Notes: generated by a model not told the origin, from the sequence alone. A stretch of DNA of 64,000 bases from Lachnospiraceae bacterium (GCA_902363445.1 CABJAB010000002.1:310001-374000), one strand, 5' to 3'. Shown: positions 9,122 through 18,019, counted from the stretch's first letter. A program made the numbers and translations.

Positions 9122-9523
9122 ATGAATCCGATCATTAAAGGAATCCATCATGTGGGCATCAAGCCTGCCAGAAAGGATTTTGAAAAGGTGACGGCGTTTT
9201 ACACCGGTTTATTGGAGCTTGATCTGGAAAGAAGCTGGACAAAGGAGGGCGCACGGGGGGCGATGGTGTCCGCCGGAGGAAGCAGCTTTATAGAAATTAT
9301 AGAAGTGGACGATAACGCTGCTTTATCACCGAACCGGTCTGTCCATCTGGCCTTTCATGTGTCTGATACGGACGAGATGATATCCCGGGTACGGAATGCG
9401 GGATATGAGATTCTTGTGGAGCCGAAGGATGTCTGTCTTCCGTCTGAGCCTCCTTATTCCATACGGGTAGGATTCTGCAGAGGACCGGCGGGTGAAGAAA
9501 TTGAGTTTTTCTGTGAGCGGTGA
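9122..9523 (+). CDS. Glyoxalase/VOC-family protein
   Basis: 133 residues with two beta-alpha-beta-beta-beta modules. Likely metal ligands are His in GIHHVGIK (9-10), Glu in FIEIIEVD, His in HLAFHV and Glu in EIEFFCER. GGAGGAAAGG precedes the chosen ATG; an upstream in-frame ATG lacks a good ribosome site. Members include glyoxalase I, dioxygenases and epimerases, so the substrate is not predictable. Confidence 0.8.
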   Translation: MNPIIKGIHHVGIKPARKDFEKVTAFYTGLLELDLERSWTKEGARGAMVSAGGSSFIEIIEVDDNAALSPNRSVHLAFHVSDTDEMISRVRNAGYEILVEPKDVCLPSEPPYSIRVGFCRGPAGEEIEFFCER

Positions 9524-9556
9524 CGGCGTCCAGATGGTACGGGCTTTTTGTGAGTT

Positions 9557-9620
9557 CATACCTTGCCGCACGAAGTGCGCCCGCCCGGAGGGCATGAATT
9601 AAGGGATGCCCTTGGGTATG
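9557..9620 (+). repeat. 64-bp palindrome-rich block, copy 1
   Basis: The outer arms CATACC ... GGGTATG can pair. Inside are small hairpins (GCACGAAGTGC; GCCCGGAGGGC; GGGCAT ... ATGCCC). Near-identical blocks lie at 9692-9754 and 37023-37086, and a diverged inverted one at 10480-10545. Confidence 0.85.
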
Positions 9621-9658
9621 CGATATATAAACTGCTGCGCGGTTTTGCGCTGCGAGAA

Positions 9659-9690
9659 CGGCACAGCTTTGGCTGATGCCGTTTTTTATT
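9659..9690 (+). terminator. Terminator after the VOC gene region
   Basis: CGGCACAGC / GCTGATGCCG form a stem with one bulge and loop TTTG, followed by TTTTTTATTT. It lies between two copies of the palindromic block. Confidence 0.8.
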
Positions 9691-9691
9691 T

Positions 9692-9754
9692 CATACCTTG
9701 CCGCACGAAGTGCGCCTGCCCGGAGGGCATGAATTAAGGGATGCCCTTGGGTAT
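9692..9754 (+). repeat. Palindrome-rich block, copy 2
   Basis: Nearly identical to the block at 9557-9620, same orientation. It closes one side of the long non-coding repeat body at 9755-10479 and is inverted relative to the block on the other side. Confidence 0.85.
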
Positions 9755-10479
9755 ACTTTTGAATACCTTTCAAACAAGTTTTCTTAATCTGGCTTACAAG
9801 GCAGGAGGAAATCCGATTCCACCCAGGCGGCTCGCTGGCAGCCGTAACCAGAATCTTTTCGGCCTCCAGTCGGTCCTTTCCAACTGACATGGATAAATCG
9901 ATATTTTTCCATGTCAGATTCCAACAAAAATCCGCATGATATGCGATTTTTGTCTCCCTGCGGCCGGGAAGATTCTGCTAACGCCTTTGCGGCGCTCACC
10001 TTACGATGGAATCGGATCCTTCCTCTTGCTCTTTCTTCCGCACCGAAATAAGCGCTCATTTGCCTCGAAAGCCATTGAGGCAGTCCACCGCGGCCCGCTG
10101 CCGTAAGGCGCGCGGGCCATGTGGATATCCAATTCTTTTCTGGAATCAATGGAACGGAAATTATCCAGAATGGTGCGGCAGGCAGGGCACCGGCAGAAAG
10201 ATTCCGGGCCGGCCTAAAGGTGAGCGCCGCAGGGCAGCGGCCGGTGTTCCCCGGCGGAAGGAGGCAGAAACGAAAAATACCGATTCCGTTTCTGAGTGAA
10301 CAGGAGATGGGAAATCATAAAGATTTTCCGTCGACATGTGAGCGGTACTCCTGGAGCGGGGATAAAGCGGCCCCTGCATCGCCAGCGAACCGAAATCGTG
10401 ACGGTCCGGAACTTCTGCCGGTGTCTAACTGGGGCTTGGCCGGAGCTTATTAAGAATGATTCCAAAAAGTATTTTGTAT
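9755..10479 (-). repeat. Long dispersed non-coding repeat, copy A (body)
   Basis: Its reverse complement matches 36388-37022 over most of its length, including the stretch around GGCAGAAGTTCC, CACGATTTCGGTTCGCTGGC, and GAACACCGGCCGCTGCCCTG. No frame is conserved between copies and the open frames lack ribosome sites, so it is read as non-coding. Copy A carries about 100 extra bases holding two strong hairpins (9884-9917, CTGACATGGA / TCCATGTCAG; 9924-9953, ACAAAAAT / ATTTTTGT) that copy B lacks. It is flanked by inverted palindromic blocks, like a MITE or other non-autonomous element. A structured RNA is an alternative reading. Confidence 0.8.
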
Positions 10480-10545
10480 CATATCCAAGGGCATCCCTTA
10501 ATTTGTGCCCTCCGGGCAGTACGCACACGATGTGCGGAGGAACTT
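10480..10545 (-). repeat. Palindrome-rich block, copy 3 (inverted, diverged)
   Basis: On the minus strand it reads GCCCGGAGGGCACAAATTAA and GGGATGCCCTTGGATATG, matching the other blocks with several substitutions. With the block at 9692-9754 it forms inverted ends around repeat body A. Confidence 0.8.
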
Positions 10546-10634
10546 TTCAATACTTAAGTTTGTATTCCGGAACATAGAAAGTGTTATTTCTTTGTGATAT
10601 ACTCCTAAATTGTGACAAAACTCTTAAATAATTC

Positions 10635-10663
10635 TTGATAATTTATTGCCTTTAAGATATAAT
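10635..10663 (+). promoter_or_regulatory. Sigma-A type promoter of the decarboxylase operon
   Basis: TTGATA (10635-10640), a 17-bp spacer, and TATAAT (10658-10663), in AT-rich DNA 57 bp upstream of the first gene. Confidence 0.88.
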
Positions 10664-10719
10664 TAAAATCGGCAGAAAATTGTTTTACTTTTAAATAAAT
10701 GAAAATGGAGGACTGCAAA

Positions 10720-12174
10720 ATGAGTAATTTATCAACAGGAAAAGCAAGCGAGAGAATCGCTGGCTTACTTGACGCTCAGAGCTTCGTGGAAATCGGCAGT
10801 TATGTAACAGCCCGAAGCACTGATTTTAATTTGCCAGAAAAAGAGACGCCGGCAGATGGCGTTATTACCGGCTACGGTACGATCGACGGTAATCTGGTGT
10901 ATGTGTACAGTCAGGACGCTTCCGTGCTTGGCGGTTCCATGGGTGAGATGCATGCGAAAAAGATTTCCAATGTATACGCTCTGGCTATGAAGATGGGAGC
11001 ACCGGTCATCGGTCTTGTTGACTGTGCCGGACTCAGGCTTCAGGAAGGAACCGACGCCCTGCAGGCGTTTGGAGAGCTTTATAAAAACCAGACGGATGCT
11101 TCCGGCGTGATTCCTCAGATCACGGCTGTTTTCGGAACCTGCGGCGGCGGTATGGGCGTAGTGCCTGCCCTTACGGATTTTACTTTCATGGAGAAAGAAA
11201 AAGCCAGGCTGTTTGTAAACGCTCCCAATGCGCTGGATGGAAATATCGTGTCAAAATGTGATACGGCTTCGGCAGCTTATCAGAGCGAATCAATCGGTTC
11301 CGTAGATGTTGCAGCGGCGGAGTCTGAAATCTTCGAAGAGATCAGGACCCTTATTTCCGTTTTGCCTGCAAACAATGAGGACGATATGTCCTATGATGAG
11401 TGTACAGACGATTTAAACCGCGTATGTGACGGACTTGAAAACTGTGCGGGAGATACCTCCATTGCCCTGTCCATGATTTCAGACGACAATTTCTTCTTTG
11501 AGACAAAGAGAGAATACGCAAAGGAAATGGTCACCGGTTTTATCCGCCTGAACGGCACTACAGTAGGTGCGGTAGCAAACCGTTCTGAAATCTGTGATGA
11601 AGAGGGAAAAGCCGTTTCGACCTTTGATAATGTGCTGACAAGCGCCGGCTGCAGAAAAGCTGCGGAGTTCGTGGAGTTCTGCGACGCATTCAGCATTCCG
11701 GTTCTGACACTTACCAATGTGAAGGGCTATAAAGCCGATATGCATCAGGAGAGAAAGATTGCAAAAGCGGTGGCCGATATGACTTATGCGTTTGCCAATG
11801 CTACAGTGGCAAAAGTAAATGTGATCGTAGGGGCTGCCTATGGAAGCGCTTACGTCGCGATGAACAGCAAATCCATCGGCGCGGATGTTGTGTTCGCATG
11901 GCCGGAAGCTTCCGTCGGTATGATGGATGCCACCAGCGCTGCAAGGATCATCTATGCGGATGAGATTGAAAAAGCAGACAACGGAGCCGCGCTTTTGGCA
12001 GAGAAAGCCAAGGCATACGCAGAGCTCCAGTCCAGCGCGCTGTCTGCGGCGAAGAGAGGCTATGTGGATAATATCATCGATGCTCAGGATACAAGGAAAT
12101 ATGTGATCGGCGCATTTGAGATGCTTTTCACCAAAAGGGAAGAGCGCCCGGCCAAAAAACACGGAACAGTCTAA
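10720..12174 (+). CDS. Acyl-CoA carboxyltransferase subunit (MmdA/12S-like)
   Basis: 484 residues. Two crotonase-like carboxyltransferase halves are visible, with oxyanion-type glycine stretches (FGTCGGGMGVVPAL in the first half, GAAYGSAYVAMNSK in the second). The family moves carboxyl between an acyl-CoA and biotin. The ATG at 10720 has GGAGGAC upstream; an earlier in-frame ATG precedes that ribosome site and is rejected. It is the first gene of an operon also encoding OadG-like, biotin-carrier, OadB and a 5S-like subunit. Methylmalonyl-CoA is the likeliest acyl substrate by family, but this is not proven. Confidence 0.85.
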   Translation: MSNLSTGKASERIAGLLDAQSFVEIGSYVTARSTDFNLPEKETPADGVITGYGTIDGNLVYVYSQDASVLGGSMGEMHAKKISNVYALAMKMGAPVIGLVDCAGLRLQEGTDALQAFGELYKNQTDASGVIPQITAVFGTCGGGMGVVPALTDFTFMEKEKARLFVNAPNALDGNIVSKCDTASAAYQSESIGSVDVAAAESEIFEEIRTLISVLPANNEDDMSYDECTDDLNRVCDGLENCAGDTSIALSMISDDNFFFETKREYAKEMVTGFIRLNGTTVGAVANRSEICDEEGKAVSTFDNVLTSAGCRKAAEFVEFCDAFSIPVLTLTNVKGYKADMHQERKIAKAVADMTYAFANATVAKVNVIVGAAYGSAYVAMNSKSIGADVVFAWPEASVGMMDATSAARIIYADEIEKADNGAALLAEKAKAYAELQSSALSAAKRGYVDNIIDAQDTRKYVIGAFEMLFTKREERPAKKHGTV

Positions 12175-12189
12175 AAATGAGGTGAGCAT

Positions 12190-12522
12190 ATGAGCTTAAG
12201 TAATATTTTTGCAGACGCCCTTTCCAATACGCTTCTCGGTATGGGGACAGTGTTCGTCGTACTGATCATCATCATCCTGGTGATCTTGCTGATGAGCAAG
12301 TGTGTCCGTTCTTACGAGAACAGAGGAAAAGAGGCCTTGAAAGCACCGAAGGCTGCGGCTCCGGCTCCGGTTATGCCGGCTGCACCTGTGGAAGAGGAAG
12401 AAGTTACGGATGATCTGGAATTAGTTGCGGTTATCACTGCAGCTGTGGCAGCATCTGCGGGAACTTCCACCGATGGTTTTGTAGTACGCTCCATCAAGAG
12501 AGCACAGCATAGAAATTGGTAA
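12190..12522 (+). CDS. oadG: OadG-family small membrane subunit of the Na+-pumping decarboxylase
   Basis: 110 residues: a short periplasm-facing start, one membrane helix (about 17-37, VFVVLIIIILVILLM), an Ala/Pro-rich linker, and a C-terminal segment with VITAAVAASAG and RSIKR. This is the architecture of gamma subunits (OadG/MmdD), which hold the carboxyltransferase to the membrane beta subunit. GAGGTG precedes the ATG, 15 bases after the previous stop. Confidence 0.88.
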   Translation: MSLSNIFADALSNTLLGMGTVFVVLIIIILVILLMSKCVRSYENRGKEALKAPKAAAPAPVMPAAPVEEEEVTDDLELVAVITAAVAASAGTSTDGFVVRSIKRAQHRNW

Positions 12523-12547
12523 AATAAGAATTCAGGAGGAAATCATA

Positions 12548-12925
12548 ATGAAAAATTATACAATTACAGTAAATGGTGTGGCATATGATGTGACAGTGGA
12601 AGAAGCGGGCGCAGGAAGCGCACCGGCAGCGGCTCCTAAGGCGGCTCCGAAAGCAGCTCCCAAGGCAGCACCGGCAGCGGCTCCAAAAGCGGCGCCGGCA
12701 GGCGGCGCGGGCAGCATTCAGGTAAAAGCGGGCGCGGCCGGAAAGGTCTTTAAGCTGGAAGCCAGCGTAGGACAGGCGGTAAAAGCAGGAGATCCTGTCG
12801 TTGTCATTGAGGCGATGAAGATGGAAATTCCCGTTGTGGCGCCTGAAGACGGTACTGTGGCCAGCATTGACGTTGCAGTCGGCGACGAGATCGCAGCAGG
12901 CGCAGTTCTGGCGACCCTGAACTAA
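12548..12925 (+). CDS. Biotin carboxyl carrier protein of the decarboxylase
   Basis: 125 residues. An N-terminal strand pair (MKNYTITVNGVAYDVTVEE) leads to an Ala/Pro/Lys linker (25-60) and a biotinyl domain with the modified Lys91 in EAMKME. It carries CO2 on biotin from the soluble carboxyltransferases to the beta subunit. AGGAGGAAATCATA precedes the ATG. The linker DNA is built from short AAGGC(G/A)GC-type repeats. Confidence 0.93.
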   Translation: MKNYTITVNGVAYDVTVEEAGAGSAPAAAPKAAPKAAPKAAPAAAPKAAPAGGAGSIQVKAGAAGKVFKLEASVGQAVKAGDPVVVIEAMKMEIPVVAPEDGTVASIDVAVGDEIAAGAVLATLN

Positions 12926-12988
12926 TCACTCATTTCCATTGTTTCTGGAAACGAATTTATCTTACAATGCGAAATGGGAGGTAGCGCA

Positions 12989-14113
12989 ATGAATATTTTA
13001 GATACGTTAGGGAACCTGCTGGGGCAGACTGCGTTCTTAGGCCTCGAATGGGGAAACTACCTGATGATTGTAGTTGCCTGCGTGTTCCTTTATCTGGCGG
13101 TCGCGAAAGGGTTTGAACCCCTTCTTCTCGTTCCGATTGCCTTTGGTATGTTGCTCGTTAATATTTATCCGCCGATTATGGAAGAAGGAGGACTTCTGAA
13201 CTACTTCTTCAAGCTGGATGAGTGGGCGATTCTGCCGTCCCTGATTTTCATGGGGGTAGGCGCGCAGACCGATTTCGGTCCGCTGATCGCGAATCCAAAG
13301 AGCTTCCTTTTGGGAGCGGCTGCTCAGTTCGGTATTTATGCGGCGTATATCGGCGCGATGCTTCTTGGCTTTGGCGACAAAGCGGCTGCAGCCATCGCGA
13401 TCATCGGCGGCGCCGACGGCCCTACGTCCATCTTCCTGGCCAACAAGCTGGGACAGCAGGCGATTCTCGGACCGATTGCAGTAGCGGCGTATTCCTATAT
13501 GTCGCTGGTGCCGATCATCCAGCCGCCCATCATGAAGCTCCTGACTACGGAGAAAGAGCGGAAGATCAAGATGGAACAGCTTCGGCCGGTATCCAAACTG
13601 GAGAAGATCCTGTTCCCGATTATCGTAACTATCGTAGTCTGCATGATCCTGCCTTCTACGGCGCCGCTGGTCGGTATGCTGATGCTCGGCAACCTGTTTA
13701 AGGAATCCGGAGTGGTAAGGCAGCTGACAGAGACTGCTTCCAATGCCATGATGTATATCGTAGTCATCCTGCTTGGTACTTCTGTTGGCGCGACCACGAG
13801 TGCGTCGGCGTTCCTTAATGTGGCTACTTTAAAGATCGTCCTGCTCGGACTGATCGCGTTTGCGTTCGGTACGGCGTCCGGTGTGCTTCTCGGCAAACTT
13901 ATGAGTAAGCTCTCCGGCGGCAAGATCAATCCGCTCATCGGCTCTGCCGGCGTATCCGCAGTTCCGATGGCTGCCCGTGTATCCCAGAAGGTTGGCGCTG
14001 AAGCAGACCCGACTAACTTCCTGTTAATGCACGCCATGGGCCCCAACGTAGCAGGTGTTATCGGTACGGCAGTGGCTGCCGGTACCTTTATGGCAGTATT
14101 CGGTGTGAAATAA
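12989..14113 (+). CDS. oadB: Na+-translocating decarboxylase beta subunit
   Basis: 374 residues, about ten membrane helices. Signatures of the family are present: GGADGPTSIF (carboxybiotin decarboxylation/Na+ site) and the C-terminal NPLIGSAGVSAVPMAARV and MHAMGPNVAGVIG. It decarboxylates carboxybiotin and exports Na+. The ATG at 12989 follows GGGAGGT; an in-frame ATG 15 bases upstream lies before that site and is rejected. Confidence 0.96.
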   Translation: MNILDTLGNLLGQTAFLGLEWGNYLMIVVACVFLYLAVAKGFEPLLLVPIAFGMLLVNIYPPIMEEGGLLNYFFKLDEWAILPSLIFMGVGAQTDFGPLIANPKSFLLGAAAQFGIYAAYIGAMLLGFGDKAAAAIAIIGGADGPTSIFLANKLGQQAILGPIAVAAYSYMSLVPIIQPPIMKLLTTEKERKIKMEQLRPVSKLEKILFPIIVTIVVCMILPSTAPLVGMLMLGNLFKESGVVRQLTETASNAMMYIVVILLGTSVGATTSASAFLNVATLKIVLLGLIAFAFGTASGVLLGKLMSKLSGGKINPLIGSAGVSAVPMAARVSQKVGAEADPTNFLLMHAMGPNVAGVIGTAVAAGTFMAVFGVK

Positions 14114-14136
14114 TAGAGAAGACAGGAGGAAATAAC

Positions 14137-15549
14137 ATGTCAGAAGTAGTAAAAAAACCGGTAAAAATTACCGAAACTATATTGCGTGACGCTCATCAGA
14201 GCCTGATCGCGACAAGAATGACCACGGAGCAGATGCTTCCCATCGTTGACAAAATGGATAAGATCGGCTATCATGCCGTAGAATGCTGGGGCGGCGCCAC
14301 CTTTGACGCCAGCCTTCGGTTCCTGAAGGAAGATCCCTGGGAAAGGCTTCGGAAATTAAGAGACGGATTTAAGAATACTAAACTGCAGATGCTGTTCCGC
14401 GGACAGAATATCCTGGGATACCGCCATTACGCAGATGATGTAGTAGAATATTTTGTACAGAAATCCATAGCAAACGGTATTGACATCATCCGTATTTTTG
14501 ACTGCCTGAATGATATCCGCAACTTAGAGTGCGCGGTCAAGGCAGCCGTCAAAGAAAAAGGCCATGCACAGGTAGCCCTTTCCTATACGCTTGGAGAAGC
14601 CTATACGCTGGATTACTGGATGGATATCGCAAAGAGAATCGAAGATATGGGCGCACATTCCATCTGTATCAAGGATATGGCCGGCCTTCTGGTACCCGCA
14701 AAAGCGACTGAGCTGGTTCAGGCGCTTAAGTCTGCTACCACCTTGCCCATTGACCTGCATACCCATTATACCTCCGGTGTTGCTTCCATGACTTATATGA
14801 AAGCGGTAGAAGCCGGCTGTGATATCATCGATACGGCGATGTCACCCCTGGCAATGGGCACGAGCCAGCCTGCGACTGAGGTCATGGTTGAGGCATTTAA
14901 GGATACTCCCTATGATACAGGGCTGGACTTGAATAAACTGTCTGAGATTGCAGATTATTTCACGCCGATTCGGGAAGAAGCGCTTAAGAGCGGTCTTCTG
15001 AATCCTAAGGTTTTGGGAGTAAATGTAAAGACCCTGATGTATCAGGTGCCCGGCGGCATGCTCAGCAACCTGCTTTCCCAGTTAAAGGATCAGGGAGCGG
15101 AGGACAAATACCGGGAAGTTCTGGAGGAAGTTCCGAGAGTGAGGAAGGACTTTGGCGAGCCCCCTCTGGTTACGCCTTCCAGCCAGATCGTAGGTACTCA
15201 GGCCGTTCTCAATGTTCTGATGGGAGAGCGCTATAAGGTAGCTACGAAGGAATCCAAGGCTCTGCTTCGCGGCGAATACGGTCAGACTGTTAAGCCGATG
15301 AATCCCGACGTGATCAAGAAATGCATTGGTGACGAAAAGAGGATTACCTGCCGCCCTGCCGATCTGATCGAGAATGAGCTGGATAAGATTGAAGCGGAAA
15401 TGTCTCAGTGGAAGGAGCAGGATGAGGATGTTCTCTCTTACGCTCTGTTCCCTCAGGTTGCCGTTGACTTCTTTAAATACAGAGAAGCACAGAAGAGCAA
15501 GGTTGACCCTGCTGTTGCAGATACGGACAATAAGGCATATCCTGTGTAA
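14137..15549 (+). CDS. Oxaloacetate decarboxylase alpha / transcarboxylase 5S-like subunit
   Basis: 470 residues. A TIM-barrel carboxyltransferase domain begins with ETILRDAHQSLIATRM; the metal-binding HTHYTSG and the carboxylated-Lys region CIKDMAG are present, and a PYC/OadA-type conserved domain follows. The biotinyl domain of one-piece OadA is absent and is supplied by the separate carrier gene. The enzyme moves carboxyl between oxaloacetate/pyruvate and biotin. Together with the 12S-like subunit this resembles propionibacterial transcarboxylase coupled to a Na+ pump. Confidence 0.93.
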   Translation: MSEVVKKPVKITETILRDAHQSLIATRMTTEQMLPIVDKMDKIGYHAVECWGGATFDASLRFLKEDPWERLRKLRDGFKNTKLQMLFRGQNILGYRHYADDVVEYFVQKSIANGIDIIRIFDCLNDIRNLECAVKAAVKEKGHAQVALSYTLGEAYTLDYWMDIAKRIEDMGAHSICIKDMAGLLVPAKATELVQALKSATTLPIDLHTHYTSGVASMTYMKAVEAGCDIIDTAMSPLAMGTSQPATEVMVEAFKDTPYDTGLDLNKLSEIADYFTPIREEALKSGLLNPKVLGVNVKTLMYQVPGGMLSNLLSQLKDQGAEDKYREVLEEVPRVRKDFGEPPLVTPSSQIVGTQAVLNVLMGERYKVATKESKALLRGEYGQTVKPMNPDVIKKCIGDEKRITCRPADLIENELDKIEAEMSQWKEQDEDVLSYALFPQVAVDFFKYREAQKSKVDPAVADTDNKAYPV

Positions 15550-15570
15550 GTATCAAATAAATTTTGCAAG

Positions 15571-15604
15571 AAAGGCCTGGCGTGATATACGGCAGGCCTT
15601 TTGC
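15571..15604 (+). terminator. Terminator of the decarboxylase operon
   Basis: AAAGGCCTG / CAGGCCTTT stem (15571-15579 with 15593-15601) and a short U-run, 21 bases after the last stop. Confidence 0.75.
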
Positions 15605-15638
15605 TAGTAAAAAGATAGATTTAGGAGAACTGAGATTG

Positions 15639-16910
15639 ATGGAACAATGTATGCTGACGAAAAACGGGATACCGGTCTATTCTTATCCGAATCAGCATCT
15701 GCACAGCTTCTGCTTGTGCATGTATGTGAAAGCAGGCTCCATGTACGAAAAAAAGCAGGAAAACGGTATTGCGCATTTTTATGAGCATGTAGTCATCCGC
15801 AATATCAACAGCCTGATGAAGGGGCAGTTTTATAAGATTCTGGACAGGCTCGGTCTTTCCTTCAATGGCGCGACCTATAAAGAATTTGTACAATTCAGTA
15901 TAAGCGGCGCTGCAGAGCATTGGAATGAGGCTGCAGAGATATTTGTGAAGCTGTTTGAACCGCTGGTCTTATCGGAAGAGGAAGTCGCGACAGAGCGTAA
16001 GCGGGTCAAGGCGGAGATTCGGGAATGTGAGAAGAAAAAGTCCGCAGAACGGCAGATGGAACGGACCGTTTGGAAGGGGACGTCCCTGACGCAGACCATT
16101 GCGGGAAAGAAGAAGAATCTGGAGAGGACAGGAAAGAAAGAGCTGTCTGAGTATCGGAAGCAGTTTTTGTCGGCGGGAAATCTTTTTTTGTATGTGACGG
16201 GACGGTGCAGCCAGGAAAATCTGGAGTATCTGCGAAGACTCCTGGAACAGAGCGAATGGTATGAAGCCGGGACAAAACGGATGAATCTGGCTCCGGTTCC
16301 GGAAGGATTTTTTCACCGGAGCATAGAGCCCGTTTTGATAAAAGGCGGGGAGACGGAGCTTTCGGTATCCTTTGATGTGGATACGTCCAGGTATACCGAT
16401 GCGATGCTGTGCCTGTTTTATGATATGCTGTTCGTGGGGGATTACTGCCGTATGTATCAGGAGCTTTCGGAAAAGACCGGATATATATACAGCTATGATG
16501 ACCGGTTTGAACGCTACAAAAATCTGGGAAGCCTGCAGCTTAGCTATGAGGTTTCTTCCGGAAAGCTTATAAAAGCCTTTCAGAAAACGATGGAGGTCTT
16601 TCGGGAGATGAAGCATTCTCCTGGCAGCCTGGAATATGTCAGGGCGATTTACGTGGACAACGGGAACATGGCGCTGGACGATGCCGATGATTTCAACTGG
16701 AACCGGGCGTATGACTGCCACATACTGGACGAAGAATATCCGGATATTGAAAGGAAAAAAGAAGCGTTTCAAAGGGTGACAGAGAAGGATATGGCGCGGA
16801 TGGCTAAAGAAATATTCCGCCCGGAGAACATGGTGACGGTGATAAAAGGGAATAAAAAGAAAATTTCCATAGAAAAGATAAAAGGGCTGATTCAGACCCT
16901 GGCTGAATGA
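15639..16910 (+). CDS. M16-family zinc peptidase
   Basis: 423 residues. The inverted zinc motif H46-F-Y-E49-H50 lies in GIAHFYEHV, and a second half resembles the non-catalytic M16 domain. TTAGGAGA is upstream of the ATG. No signal peptide. Roles in the family include peptide or leader processing. The gene is convergent with the DUF362 gene; the stops are only two bases apart, so transcripts probably overlap. Confidence 0.85.
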   Translation: MEQCMLTKNGIPVYSYPNQHLHSFCLCMYVKAGSMYEKKQENGIAHFYEHVVIRNINSLMKGQFYKILDRLGLSFNGATYKEFVQFSISGAAEHWNEAAEIFVKLFEPLVLSEEEVATERKRVKAEIRECEKKKSAERQMERTVWKGTSLTQTIAGKKKNLERTGKKELSEYRKQFLSAGNLFLYVTGRCSQENLEYLRRLLEQSEWYEAGTKRMNLAPVPEGFFHRSIEPVLIKGGETELSVSFDVDTSRYTDAMLCLFYDMLFVGDYCRMYQELSEKTGYIYSYDDRFERYKNLGSLQLSYEVSSGKLIKAFQKTMEVFREMKHSPGSLEYVRAIYVDNGNMALDDADDFNWNRAYDCHILDEEYPDIERKKEAFQRVTEKDMARMAKEIFRPENMVTVIKGNKKKISIEKIKGLIQTLAE

Positions 16911-16912
16911 GA

Positions 16913-18019
16913 TCAATCATTCAGCCAGTTTTTTTTCAGAAATTCAAGGATCTCGCTGGCCTTTGGAGGACAGCCTTTTAGAGAAAAGCAGAATTTTTCA
17001 GTACAGCGGCCGACACCGACAGATCCAGATCGGTTCCGGTAGCCCTGCCCAATGGCAATCGGTGAATCTTTAAGCTGTTTTTTCAGAAGGCCGGCTTCAT
17101 CCAGCCGGTTCAGGGCGTGAATCAAAGAGCCGTAGCAGGCGCTGCAGGCATTTTCAGGACAGATATATTGGGCCAGAGCTTCTACCCGCCTGGACGGTTT
17201 CGGAGAGAAATCAGGTTCAGAGGGCTGATTAAGCATATGGATATCTGCCTTCGAGAGGTCGGAGGAACCGACCCCAAGCTTTTCCGCCATATGGATATAA
17301 GGAACTTCTTCTGTGGAAAAACCCATGGCATCGCATACAAAGGCGTCACAGAGCACCGGGTCTGCGAAACCGAGGATTCGTTCCATGGGAACCGGGTTTC
17401 CGCCTTCTTCAAAATCCAGATCTCCGCATATATTGTCCACCAGAATAAAGTCGTTTCTGGCAATCGTATTTAAGTGTGCGATTGGTTTATGCAGCCCGAG
17501 AGTATGGAAACGCCGCTTTTCACTGTTGGGAATGACTCCCTTATTGTTCTTCAGCGCACAGGTGACCGTGGTCTGGCAGTGTCCTTTCAGGACAGGCATA
17601 TTGATTACGAAGTCCGAGGAAGCGGCTGTGTCGCACAGCTTAATCTTCATGCCGGCCGCGTCATATTCCTGAAATCCGTCTTTTTGGAGATCAATGAGCG
17701 GAATCTGGTGAAGTTTTGAGATCCTGTCATAACCGGCCGCGTGGAATGCCCGTTCTGTACTGTCCCCAACCCAGGAGCCTTCCATGATACGGATATGGGA
17801 AAACCCCTGCTCTTTTAAATATTCGATGGTGCCGTCCAGAAGCTCTGCATGAGTGGTGGCTCCTGAAGAGGGAGATTTGGCCACCGCCAGATTGGGCTTG
17901 AGGCTGATGATGGCTTCTCTGTTCCCGATCATGCCGGCCAGATCCGCCGCATACAGCAGTGATTTGGTCATCTCCCGGTAATCAGAGCCGTGAATCATGA
18001 AAATATCGTTCTTTTTCAT
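16913..18019 (-). CDS. DUF362 domain protein
   Basis: 368 residues. The N-terminal two thirds contain DUF362 hallmarks: SLKPNLAVAKSPSSGATTH, DFVINMPVLKGHCQTTVTCALKNNKG and HTLGLHKPIAHLN. The C-terminal part has Cys residues (CPENACSACYG, GRCTEKFC, KGCPPKA) that could bind an Fe-S cluster or other metal, though the regular ferredoxin CxxCxxC spacing is not seen. Soluble. Function unknown. It is alone on the minus strand, divergent from the next gene. Confidence 0.82.
   Translation of the reverse strand: MKKNDIFMIHGSDYREMTKSLLYAADLAGMIGNREAIISLKPNLAVAKSPSSGATTHAELLDGTIEYLKEQGFSHIRIMEGSWVGDSTERAFHAAGYDRISKLHQIPLIDLQKDGFQEYDAAGMKIKLCDTAASSDFVINMPVLKGHCQTTVTCALKNNKGVIPNSEKRRFHTLGLHKPIAHLNTIARNDFILVDNICGDLDFEEGGNPVPMERILGFADPVLCDAFVCDAMGFSTEEVPYIHMAEKLGVGSSDLSKADIHMLNQPSEPDFSPKPSRRVEALAQYICPENACSACYGSLIHALNRLDEAGLLKKQLKDSPIAIGQGYRNRSGSVGVGRCTEKFCFSLKGCPPKASEILEFLKKNWLND

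Noticed and set aside
9557..9754. Possible tRNA-like cloverleaf or CRISPR-like array
   Set aside because: Two blocks with three hairpins each recall a cloverleaf, but no T-loop or CCA-type end is present; two units with a terminator between them do not form a CRISPR array.
9297..9890. Minus-strand open frame of 197 codons across the VOC gene and repeat blocks
   Set aside because: It spans two copies of the palindromic block (repeated HPLIHALRAGALRAARYE), overlaps a real gene antisense, and is not conserved in repeat copy B.
10006..10577. Several overlapping open frames in repeat copy A on both strands
   Set aside because: High-GC DNA yields chance frames; none has a ribosome site or a counterpart frame in copy B.
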